Part shown: piece after piece, positions 50,625 to 57,897 of the stretch
Position numbering within the stretch: position 1 is the first letter of the stretch
How the letters are laid out: the number at the start of each line of letters is the position of its first letter
NCBI GenBank assembly: GCA_927407015.1
Contig: CAKMJT010000005.1
Location: 96,801 to 160,800 of the forward strand
Length of the DNA: 64,000 bases
From: an uncultured Proteiniphilum sp.
Lineage (GTDB): Bacteria; Bacteroidota; Bacteroidia; Bacteroidales; Dysgonomonadaceae
Reading direction: 5' to 3'
Notes under the pieces: model-generated
The model's input: only the letters and a program-made list of their open reading frames with translations
Told to the model about the DNA's origin: nothing
The model's database searches: none
Made by a program: the position numbers and the translations under genes

Positions 50625-51431
50625 ATGGAAAATAAAAACAGGAATATAAGTTTGGAGAAACTATGCGAGGAGGTTAAGAAGATTGCCCGCTCAACCGGTG
50701 ACTACCTGAAAAGGGAACAGGCTGCCCTGATGAAGAATGACATCGAGCTCAAAGGTACACGCAACTATGTGACCTATATCGACAAGGAAGCTGAGACCAG
50801 GCTGGTGGAAGGGCTCAAAAAGGTACTGCCCGACGCCGGGTTTCTCACCGAAGAGGCTACTGTAGCTTTTGAAGAGAAAGAGTTCACCTGGATCATTGAC
50901 CCGCTGGACGGCACCACCAATTACGTGCACGGCGACTCGCCCTTTTCGGTGAGTATCGCCCTGATGAAAGGGAAAGAGACACTGCTGGGTGTGGTGTTCG
51001 ACCCGGTATCGGACCAGATGTACTGCGCCACCGGGAAGGGAGAGGCTTTTCTCAATGATGCCCCGCTGCTGGTGAGTAGCCACGCCACACTGGAAAACGC
51101 TTACATCGGGTTCGGCATCCCCTACAGCCTCGACGCAAAGGGAGAAACGATACTGAAAAATGCGATGAAGCAGTTCCGGAGATGCAGCTTTCGCATCAAA
51201 GGTTCCGCCGCACTGGAGCTCTGCTACGTGGCGGCAGGTGTCAGTGACAGCTACTTCCACCCGGGACTGTCACCCTGGGATGTGGCAGCAGGCGCGTTCA
51301 TCCTGCAGTGTGCGGGAGGTAAATGCACCGACTTCACCGGAGGCGGCAACTATATTTTCGGTCGGGAGATGGTGGCTACCAACGGATTGATCCATCAGGA
51401 GATAATGAAATCAATTATTCAGGGTAACTAA
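50625..51431 (+). CDS. Inositol monophosphatase family protein
   Basis: 268 aa from MENKNRNISLEK; the frame extends upstream over the end of the S9 gene, and that part is rejected. The lithium-sensitive phosphatase motifs are present: GFLTEEA (metal Glu), WIIDPLDGTTNYVHG and SPWDVAAGAFILQCAGG. Substrates could be inositol phosphate, PAP (CysQ-type) or FBP. Its stop (TAA) overlaps the zupT ATG (TAATG). Confidence 0.92.
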   Translation: MENKNRNISLEKLCEEVKKIARSTGDYLKREQAALMKNDIELKGTRNYVTYIDKEAETRLVEGLKKVLPDAGFLTEEATVAFEEKEFTWIIDPLDGTTNYVHGDSPFSVSIALMKGKETLLGVVFDPVSDQMYCATGKGEAFLNDAPLLVSSHATLENAYIGFGIPYSLDAKGETILKNAMKQFRRCSFRIKGSAALELCYVAAGVSDSYFHPGLSPWDVAAGAFILQCAGGKCTDFTGGGNYIFGREMVATNGLIHQEIMKSIIQGN

Positions 51432-52035
51432 TGGAACATCAGACTATACTTATTGCTTTTCTGCTAACTCTTTTTGCAGGCTTATCCACAGGCATAGGCA
51501 GCCTGATCGCTTTCGTGGCGAAACGCACCAACACCAACTTCCTCAGCATAGCGCTGGGGCTATCTGCCGGAGTGATGATCTACGTCTCTTTCATGGAGAT
51601 GCTGCCCAAGTCACTGGCTTCACTGTCGGACATCTTTGGCAATAAAACCGGCATGCTTTATATGATATTCGGTCTCTTTGGTGGCATAGCACTGATAGCA
51701 CTGATTGACTTCCTGATTCCCGAGTCGCGGAACCCGCACGAGATGCACGGCGTAGAGGAGATGAAGTCCAATTACCGGCTGAAACAGACGGGCATCTTCA
51801 CCGCCATTACCATCGCCATCCACAATTTTCCCGAAGGGATCGCCACCTTCATGTCGGCAATGACATCGCTCGAGGTGGCTATACCCATCACCGCTGCTAT
51901 CGCCATACACAATATCCCCGAAGGGATCGCCGTGGCGGTGCCTATCTATCACGCTACGGGAAGCACCACCTCTCCATCATCGGCCTGGTGGTGGGGATGG
52001 TCGTGATGGCCATGAGCCTTTACCTGTTTGTTTAA
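51431..52035 (+). pseudogene. zupT: ZIP-family zinc transporter ZupT, inactivated by an internal deletion
   Basis: The frame from 51431 matches ZupT through the metal-site helices (IAIHNFPEGIATFMSAM, AAIAIHNIPEGIAVAVPIYHATG) and then shifts at about 51960, ending at 52006 in unrelated residues. In the other frame, from 51961, the true ZupT C-terminus appears (HHLSIIGLVVGMVV...LYLFV) with a stop at 52033. Roughly 70-90 residues between the two parts, including membrane helices, are missing, and the join is out of frame. The remaining N-terminal 175 residues cannot form the full eight-helix carrier. Confidence 0.82.
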
Positions 52036-52045
52036 AGAAAAAAAC

Positions 52046-52053
52046 TATCTTTG
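52046..52053 (+). promoter_or_regulatory. Putative -7 box (TATCTTTG) of the XRE-cupin gene
   Basis: It fits TAnnTTTG, with a TTTG 15 bp upstream (52027-52030, at the end of zupT) and 34 bases to the start codon. Confidence 0.45.
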
Positions 52054-52087
52054 TGATGATAAAAAGGAACCATAAACACATATAAAA

Positions 52088-52648
52088 ATGGCTACAGACT
52101 TAAAACAAATAGGCGAACGCATCAAGGGATTACGCGAAGCTCTCGGTTTTTCCTCCGGCGAGATGACACACAGGCTGGAGGTGGATGAAGATGTGTATCT
52201 GCAATATGAAGCAGGGGAAAGAGATATCTCGGTCTCCTTTTTGCAGCGTATTGAAAGAGAGTTCAATGTAGACCTGGCTACGTTGATGTTCGGTACCGAA
52301 CCAAAGATGAACTCCTACTTTATCACCCGGAAAGATAAGGGGGTGAGCGTGGAGAGAGTTTCGGCCTACAAATACCAGTCACTCACCTCCGGCTTCACCA
52401 ACAATGTAGCCGAAGTATTTGTGGTGACGGTTGAACCCAAGCCGATGGAAACCGATTTCTACCGAAACATCCATGCCGGACAGGAATTCAATATGGTCCT
52501 GGAAGGAAGCATGATGTTGAACATAAACGGTAAAAATCTGATCCTTAACGAAGGCGACAGCATCTATTTTGATTCATCCCTTCCGCATGGCATGAAAGCG
52601 CTCAACGACAAGCCGGTAAAATTTCTCGCCGTGGTTTTATACCCATAA
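52088..52648 (+). CDS. XRE-family transcriptional regulator with cupin domain
   Basis: 186 aa. The N-terminal helix-turn-helix (IGERIKGLREALGFSSGEMTHRLEVDEDVYLQYEAGERDISVSFLQRI) is followed by a double-stranded beta-helix sensor domain (about 105-185; HAGQEFNMVLEGSMMLNINGKNLILNEGDSIYFDSSLPHGM). It lies 29 bp upstream of an acyl-CoA synthetase gene on the same strand and probably controls it. The effector may be a carboxylate or acyl-CoA (inference from context). Confidence 0.92.
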   Translation: MATDLKQIGERIKGLREALGFSSGEMTHRLEVDEDVYLQYEAGERDISVSFLQRIEREFNVDLATLMFGTEPKMNSYFITRKDKGVSVERVSAYKYQSLTSGFTNNVAEVFVVTVEPKPMETDFYRNIHAGQEFNMVLEGSMMLNINGKNLILNEGDSIYFDSSLPHGMKALNDKPVKFLAVVLYP

Positions 52649-52677
52649 GCATAATGATTGTTTGATAATTGGTTATT

Positions 52678-54336
52678 ATGATAGAAAAATTTGTAAAGAA
52701 AACATCATTCGCGTCCCATCAGGATTTCATCGATAATTTTGACATTATTGTTCCGGATCATTTTAATTTTGCCTATGATGTGGCGGATGAATGGGCCAGT
52801 ACCCATCCCCATAAACAGGCACTTTGCTGGACAAACGACAAAGGGGCACACCGCGACCTCACTTTCGGAGAACTGAAAATCCTTTCCGACAAAACAGCTT
52901 CCTTCTTTCAATCGCTGGGCATCGGAAAAGGAGACATGGTCATGCTCATCCTCAAAAGGAACATCGAGTTTTGGCAGACTATCCTGGCGCTGCACAAGAT
53001 TGGCGCCGTGGCAATACCGGCAACTCACCTGCTGACCGACAAGGATATCATTTACCGCAACAATGCAGCAGCTATAAAAACCATTGTCGCTACAGAGGAT
53101 GAAGAGCTGATCGCGCACGTGAATCTTGCCATGTCACAATCACCTACGGTAAAGCATCGTATTTTGGTCGGAGAGACTGTTCCGGAAGGATGGATCGATT
53201 TCCACCGGGGGGTGGAGGAAGCAGCTTCATTTGTAAAACCGGAAAAGGTGAATTCCAATGAGGAGATCATGCTCCTCTATTTCACTTCGGGTACTACCGG
53301 ACTGCCCAAGATGGTGATCCACGACTACACCTACCCCCTCGGGCACATCATTACGGCCAAATACTGGCATAACCTGCACGAAAACAGCATACATCTCACT
53401 GTGGCTGACACCGGATGGGCAAAAGCAATGTGGGGAAAGTTGTACGGGCAATGGATCGCAGGCGCCTGTGTGTTCGTATACGATTTCGAAGGGCGCTTTA
53501 TTCCGGATGACATGCTCCGTATGATTTCAACCTACAAAGTTACTTCGTTCTGTGCTCCTCCCACCATCTATCGCTTTCTTATCCGCGAGGATCTGAGCAA
53601 GTACGATCTGTCGTCACTGGAATATTGTACCACGGCCGGAGAAGCGCTCAACCCATCGGTATTTGAAACATTCTACAAGCAGACCGGCATTAAGATAATG
53701 GAAGCATTCGGGCAGACCGAAACGGCACCTACCATTATCACCTTTCCATGGATTGAACCTAAGCCGGGCTCCATGGGTGTTCCCAATCCGTTATACAAGA
53801 TGGATCTGCTCACACACGACGGACGATCTGCCGAAGAGGGTGAACAGGGAGAGATTGTCATCTATATCGGTGAAAAACGGCCCCTGTCTTTATTCATAGG
53901 ATACTACCGCGATGAGAAGCTTACGGAACAGGTATGTGCCAATCATGTGTATCACACGGGCGATATGGCCTGGCGCGACGAAGAGGGTTACTACTGGTTT
54001 GTGGGACGTACCGATGATGTGATCAAGAGCTCCGGCTACCGCATTGGTCCTTTCGAAGTGGAAAGTGCCGTGATGACGCATCCCGCGGTGGTTGAGTGTG
54101 CCATTACCGGTGTCCCTGACGAGATACGCGGACAGGTGATCAAAGCCACCATTGTGCTGGCAGAAGAGTATAAAACGAGAGCAGGCGATGAGCTGGCCAC
54201 AGAGATTCAGGAACATGTAAAAAAAGTAACAGCTCCCTACAAATACCCGCGGGTAATTGAATTTGTAAGTGAATTACCGAAAACTATCAGTGGAAAAATC
54301 CGCCGCGTGGAGATCCGGGAAAAAAGTGATAAGTGA
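52678..54336 (+). CDS. AMP-binding acyl-CoA synthetase (medium-chain/ACSM-like)
   Basis: 552 aa from MIEKFVKKTSF; three further codons upstream begin with TTG. The adenylate-forming motifs are complete: the phosphate loop LLYFTSGTTGLPKMV, EAFGQTETAPTII, YHTGDMAWRDEEGYYWFVGRTDDVIKSSGYRIGP and the catalytic Lys in PKTISGKIRR. It activates an organic acid to its CoA thioester. The acid is unknown. It is paired with the XRE-cupin regulator. Confidence 0.93.
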   Translation: MIEKFVKKTSFASHQDFIDNFDIIVPDHFNFAYDVADEWASTHPHKQALCWTNDKGAHRDLTFGELKILSDKTASFFQSLGIGKGDMVMLILKRNIEFWQTILALHKIGAVAIPATHLLTDKDIIYRNNAAAIKTIVATEDEELIAHVNLAMSQSPTVKHRILVGETVPEGWIDFHRGVEEAASFVKPEKVNSNEEIMLLYFTSGTTGLPKMVIHDYTYPLGHIITAKYWHNLHENSIHLTVADTGWAKAMWGKLYGQWIAGACVFVYDFEGRFIPDDMLRMISTYKVTSFCAPPTIYRFLIREDLSKYDLSSLEYCTTAGEALNPSVFETFYKQTGIKIMEAFGQTETAPTIITFPWIEPKPGSMGVPNPLYKMDLLTHDGRSAEEGEQGEIVIYIGEKRPLSLFIGYYRDEKLTEQVCANHVYHTGDMAWRDEEGYYWFVGRTDDVIKSSGYRIGPFEVESAVMTHPAVVECAITGVPDEIRGQVIKATIVLAEEYKTRAGDELATEIQEHVKKVTAPYKYPRVIEFVSELPKTISGKIRRVEIREKSDK

Positions 54337-54465
54337 TAAGTCGTAAGCTGATAACTGATAACTGATAACTGACAGCTGACAGCTAAAAAGCAATGAACCG
54401 TAGAGGGTTTTGCTTGTTATTAATAAGAACCAATAGTAGGAACCAAAATAAGAATTGACACAAGT
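54337..54465. repeat. Spacer with tandem CTGATAA/CTGACAG short repeats
   Basis: After the synthetase stop, units of about 10 bases (GATAACTGAT three times) and then CTGACAG units fill 54338-54385. They resemble the GCTGA chain at 47970-48007. There is no gene in this spacer; fabD begins at 54466. Confidence 0.65.
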
Positions 54466-55347
54466 ATGAAGAAAGCATATGTTTTCCCCGGTCAGGGTGC
54501 CCAGTTTGTGGGTATGGGTAAAGAGTTGTACGAAACATCACCCTTAGCGAAAGAGCTGTTCGAAAAGGCAAACGAGATACTGGGATTCCGGATTACGGAA
54601 CTCATGTTCGCGGGAACAGATGAGGATCTGCGTCAGACGAAGGTAACGCAGCCGGCGATCTTCCTGCACTCGGTGATACTGGCAAAGACCCTGGGAGAAG
54701 CATTCAAACCGGATATGACTGCCGGACACTCACTGGGTGAGTTCTCGGCCCTGGTGGCCGCTGAAGCACTGACGTTTGAAGACGGGTTAAAATTGGTATA
54801 TGCCCGTGCACTGGCCATGCAGAAAGCCTGTGAGGCAAATCCCTCTACCATGGCAGCCATTCTGGGGTTAACCGATGAGAAGGTGGAAGAGATCTGTTCA
54901 GCCATCGACGATGTGGTTGTACCGGCTAATTTCAACTGCCCGGGGCAGATCGTGATCTCCGGTTCCATCAGCGGCATTGAGAAAGCGTGCGAGCTGATGA
55001 AGGAAGCAGGAGCGAAGCGTGCCCTGCCACTGAAGGTGGGCGGTGCTTTTCACTCACCCCTCATGGAGCCGGCAAGGGTGGAGCTGAAGCAAGCCATTGA
55101 AGCGACAGAGATCACAACCCCCCTCTGCCCTGTGTATCAAAATGTCTCCACCATTGGCGAGACCAATCCCGCCACCATCAAGCAAAACCTTATCGCACAG
55201 CTCACCTCCCCCGTGAAGTGGACACAATCGGTACAGCAGATGATCGCCGACGGTGCCACCGAATTTGTGGAACTGGGACCGGGCAGCGTCCTGCAGGGTC
55301 TGGTATCCAAAATTAACAGAGAGGTTGCTGTTTCGGGTAAACAATAA
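54466..55347 (+). CDS. fabD: Malonyl-CoA:ACP transacylase
   Basis: 293 aa. It loads malonyl groups on ACP for fatty-acid synthesis. Key motifs are FPGQGAQFVGMGKEL at the N-terminus, the Ser nucleophile in AGHSLGEFSALVAA, the His in GAFHSPLM and the ending ELGPGSVLQGLVSKI. Complete. Confidence 0.97.
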   Translation: MKKAYVFPGQGAQFVGMGKELYETSPLAKELFEKANEILGFRITELMFAGTDEDLRQTKVTQPAIFLHSVILAKTLGEAFKPDMTAGHSLGEFSALVAAEALTFEDGLKLVYARALAMQKACEANPSTMAAILGLTDEKVEEICSAIDDVVVPANFNCPGQIVISGSISGIEKACELMKEAGAKRALPLKVGGAFHSPLMEPARVELKQAIEATEITTPLCPVYQNVSTIGETNPATIKQNLIAQLTSPVKWTQSVQQMIADGATEFVELGPGSVLQGLVSKINREVAVSGKQ

Positions 55348-55397
55348 ACATTTATTCGTAACCCGCTCAAAATCTTAAGCTTTCTTAGTCTTTCATA

Positions 55398-55429
55398 TTT
55401 GTTAAAATCAAAATAAGAAGGTACATTTG
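55398..55429 (+). promoter_or_regulatory. Promoter of the DUF4919 gene (TTTG-N20-TACATTTG)
   Basis: TTTG at 55398-55401 and TACATTTG at 55422-55429, 20 bp apart, are the best match in the window to the Bacteroidetes -33/-7 consensus. The start codon follows 33 bases later. Confidence 0.65.
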
Positions 55430-55462
55430 TTCAAGCAATAATAGTCACTAAAAAATACAACA

Positions 55463-56173
55463 ATGAAACATATACAAAAAACGCTTCTGGTCCTCACCCT
55501 GTTATCGGGTATCATCTTTTCGGCACACGCGCAGGAAGAGTTTTTCAAGGCACCCGATTTTGCACAGATCAAAAGAGATGTGACATCATCTTCCTCCTCC
55601 TATTACTACCCGACGCTGCTGGAGAAATATCTGACCAGCGACGCCATGATGACGCCGCAGGAAGGGAGGCATCTTTACTTCGGCTATGTCTATCAGCCCG
55701 GCTATGTCCCTACCGACACATCGTCCCACAACGCGATGCTGGCAGAGGCACTCTCGAAAAAATCATTTACCCCGCAGGACTATACCAATATCCTGCAAAG
55801 TGCCGATGCCCTCCTGCTGGAAGATCCTTTCAACCTCCGTGCACTGAACGCTAAGTTACTGGTCTATGCACAACAGAACAATACGGAGGCGTATAAGAAG
55901 GTGGCCCGTCAAAGAAGGATCGTGCAGGATGCCATCGTCGGCACCGGCGACGGGATGTCGGAAAAAACCCCGTTCTACGTGATTAAGGTAGCCCATGAAT
56001 ACGATATCCTTCCTTTTCTGGGATACACCTTTGGTGGAGAAGATAAAATTCTGAAAGGCAATAAGGTGAATTATCTGTCACTCGGGAAAAACCGGTTCGG
56101 TGTGGAAAAAGTTTATTTTAATATCTCTCCCGTTGTCGATCACGTCAGCTCTCACGGCGGCGGAAAAATGTAA
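55463..56173 (+). CDS. DUF4919 family secreted protein
   Basis: 236 aa with a signal peptide (to about residue 23, ending AHAQ). The conserved core runs from APDFAQIKRDVTSSSSSYYYPTLLEKYL through GRHLYFGYVYQPGY. Function unknown; the family is Bacteroidetes-specific. It has its own promoter and a strong terminator. Confidence 0.85.
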   Translation: MKHIQKTLLVLTLLSGIIFSAHAQEEFFKAPDFAQIKRDVTSSSSSYYYPTLLEKYLTSDAMMTPQEGRHLYFGYVYQPGYVPTDTSSHNAMLAEALSKKSFTPQDYTNILQSADALLLEDPFNLRALNAKLLVYAQQNNTEAYKKVARQRRIVQDAIVGTGDGMSEKTPFYVIKVAHEYDILPFLGYTFGGEDKILKGNKVNYLSLGKNRFGVEKVYFNISPVVDHVSSHGGGKM

Positions 56174-56199
56174 AAATTTCTCCTGTAAAAGGAATAATA

Positions 56200-56252
56200 C
56201 AGGGCTTATATCCATCAGCTTAAAAAACTGCCGGATATAAGCCCTGACTGTT
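56200..56252. terminator. Bidirectional terminator after DUF4919
   Basis: CAGGGCTTATATCC (56200-56213) pairs perfectly with GGATATAAGCCCTG (56233-56246) and is followed by ACTGTTTTT. It also lies just past the 3' end of the corA remnant on the other strand. Confidence 0.88.
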
Positions 56253-56256
56253 TTTG

Positions 56257-56832
56257 TCTCAGAACCACTTTTTCTTTTTAAAATACCAGAGCATGCCGGC
56301 TGCAATCAGCAGCATCACTCCCCAGACGATAAAATATCCGTGACGCAGGTGCAACTCAGGCTGTTGTTTTTCGAAGTGATAAAGTCACTATCCAGTTTCA
56401 CAAGGCTCATGATCATCTCCCTGGCAGGTCTGATATAACGTCCCAGATCACTGATTTCGTGCTTGAGCAGATTGATTGATTCAAGAATCCTCCGGTCGTG
56501 GCTGAGCACCATTTTGGTCTCCAGTGTCTCAATTTTTTCGCCAAGCATGTCCAAAATAAAGATATAATATCAATCACCACATCCAGCATGGCAAAGGCAA
56601 GATAGTCGGTTCCCAAAGTCCAGAATCTCCTGGTGTGCTTTTTGAGACGCTCTTTCACGGGGTTAAACTGATTACACTTTTCTTCCAGAAAAGTGATCAA
56701 CAGGTTATTCATCATCACGATACTCAGATTATCAATGGACACCTGATGCAACACTTCGTTGAATTGCATCATTTTGACCGAGACAAAGAGACCGTTTTCG
56801 AACTCTTCCATCTGGGGACGCGTGGGGCCGGC
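56257..56832 (-). pseudogene. corA: corA magnesium transporter remnant (5' truncated, frameshift, internal deletion)
   Basis: Minus-strand translation yields CorA pieces in order. RPQMEEFENGLFVSVKM...LGTDYLAFAMLDVVID starts near 56830 with the family's first ~80 residues absent. A -1 shift at about 56570 leads to DMLGEKIETLETKM...SLVKLDSDFITS in another frame. A third frame then gives HGYFIVWGVMLLIAAGMLWYFKKKKWF, the CorA C-terminus. Between the last two pieces about 60 residues, including the first membrane helix and the GMN selectivity motif, are missing. The 5' break lies where the tyrosine recombinase gene ends. Confidence 0.85.
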
Positions 56833-56833
56833 T

Positions 56834-57676
56834 TCACAGTAAATCGAGCGGGCTTTTGATTTTTGATTGCGCAATATCTGTAACATGCGTATAAATTTCG
56901 GTCGTATTCACCGATTTGTGCCCGAGTAGTTCCTGAATATACCTGATATCCGTACCATTCTCCAGCAGATGCGTGGCAAAGCTGTGACGCAGTGTATGAG
57001 GGGTCACCTTTTTGGTGATCCCCGCCTTTGAAGCCGCATTTTTCACGATGGTCTGTACACTCTTTTCGGAGTAGAGACCCCCACCCTGCCCCTCAATCAG
57101 GTACTCCGCAGGGTGATACACTTTGTAATAATGTCTCAGAGATTCCAGTAACAGGGGGGAGAGCATCACCACACGGTCCTTGCCCCCTTTGGCATTTCTG
57201 ATCAGGATGATTCTGTTTTTCGAATCAATATCCGTCAGCTTCAGGTGAAGCAGTTCATTTAACCGTAATCCGCATCCGTATAACAGATGGACAATACATT
57301 TGTGTTTCAGGTTGGTCACATTGTCCATTAATCGGACAATCTCCCTGGCTGTCAGGTACACAGGCAAACTTTTATTCTTCACACGCGGATAAAGATGTTT
57401 GATATTGAGTTGTCTATGGAACATGGAGAGATAAAACTTGTCTATCGAAGCCACTATCAAACGCTGATAAGACGCTCCGATATGATGTTTTTCAATTTTC
57501 CAATAGATATATTTCTCAATATTCGTTTCCGTTACCTCCAGCGGGTGGCTGTATTTTTTTTCAGCCAGCTCCAGGAAACCCCTCACCGCACTCTTGTAGT
57601 TTTGAATTGAGTTGGGACTATATCGTTGTACAATCATTTTCCGCTCAAATTCGGCTATCAAATCGTCTGTTCTCAT
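56834..57676 (-). CDS. Tyrosine recombinase of the cassette platform (XerD/IntI-like, no IntI-specific insert)
   Basis: 280 aa. The SAM-like core-binding domain covers about residues 3-95 and the catalytic domain 105-275. Catalytic residues are Arg138 (YGCGLRLNEL), Lys163 or Lys166 (NAKGGKDRV), His227 and Arg230 (TPHTLRHSFATHLLE), His253 (LLGHKSV) and Tyr262 (TTEIYTHV). About 54 residues separate the MLSP strand from TPHTLRH, as in XerD. The ~35-residue extra segment of integron integrases is therefore absent, although the ending (SPLDLL) resembles IntI proteins. It is transcribed away from a cassette-like array that starts 176 bp from its ATG, the layout of an integron. Its stop overlaps the corA remnant. 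Confidence 0.93.
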   Translation of the reverse strand: MRTDDLIAEFERKMIVQRYSPNSIQNYKSAVRGFLELAEKKYSHPLEVTETNIEKYIYWKIEKHHIGASYQRLIVASIDKFYLSMFHRQLNIKHLYPRVKNKSLPVYLTAREIVRLMDNVTNLKHKCIVHLLYGCGLRLNELLHLKLTDIDSKNRIILIRNAKGGKDRVVMLSPLLLESLRHYYKVYHPAEYLIEGQGGGLYSEKSVQTIVKNAASKAGITKKVTPHTLRHSFATHLLENGTDIRYIQELLGHKSVNTTEIYTHVTDIAQSKIKSPLDLL

Positions 57677-57693
57677 TGTTTCCGATTTTATGC

Positions 57694-57851
57694 AACATTC
57701 GTAAATGCAAATATATAAAATATATCAAATTGAACGTAACAAACAAGAAAACAAAATACTATAAAAATTAATTTTTTTAAATCGATATCCATACACGAAT
57801 GTTATAAATCGGATATTTACGAAAGTAGTATATTTATTGCGTAAATGACAC
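57694..57851. promoter_or_regulatory. Repeat-rich spacer between recombinase and first cassette (attI-like candidate)
   Basis: This AT-rich spacer holds AACATTCG (57694-57701) and its exact complement CGAATGTT (57796-57803). CGTAAATG occurs directly at 57700-57707 and 57840-57847, and ATTTACG (57815-57821) is inverted against CGTAAAT (57840-57846). The second pair lies just before the GTTGTGC core at 57852, where an integron would have its attI recombinase-binding sites. One copy lies at the presumed recombinase transcription start, so binding could also repress the gene. Confidence 0.55.
57708..57715 (-). promoter_or_regulatory. Putative -7 box (TATATTTG) of the recombinase gene
   Basis: A minus-strand match to TAnnTTTG, 31 bases before the recombinase ATG, with TTTG at 57740-57743 about 24 bp upstream. 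The adjacent CGTAAATG repeat would overlap the transcription start. Confidence 0.45.
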
Positions 57852-57862
57852 GTTGTGCGTAA
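57852..57862 (+). other. First cassette core site (GTTGTGCGTAA)
   Basis: GTTGTGC fits the integron core pattern GTTRRRY apart from one base. Its first ten bases (GTTGTGCGTA) are the exact reverse complement of TACGCACAAC at 61568-61577, the left core of the attC-like site at the end of the same cassette. The predicted crossover lies between the G and TT (57852/57853). Confidence 0.75.
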
Positions 57863-57897
57863 TTATAAAAGACTGACACTACCTAAGAAAAAAGAAT

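Noticed and set aside
56834..57676. Recombinase as a prophage or conjugative-element integrase
   Set aside because: No phage, relaxase or tra genes are near it and no tRNA attachment site is adjacent; the downstream sequence is a cassette-like array.
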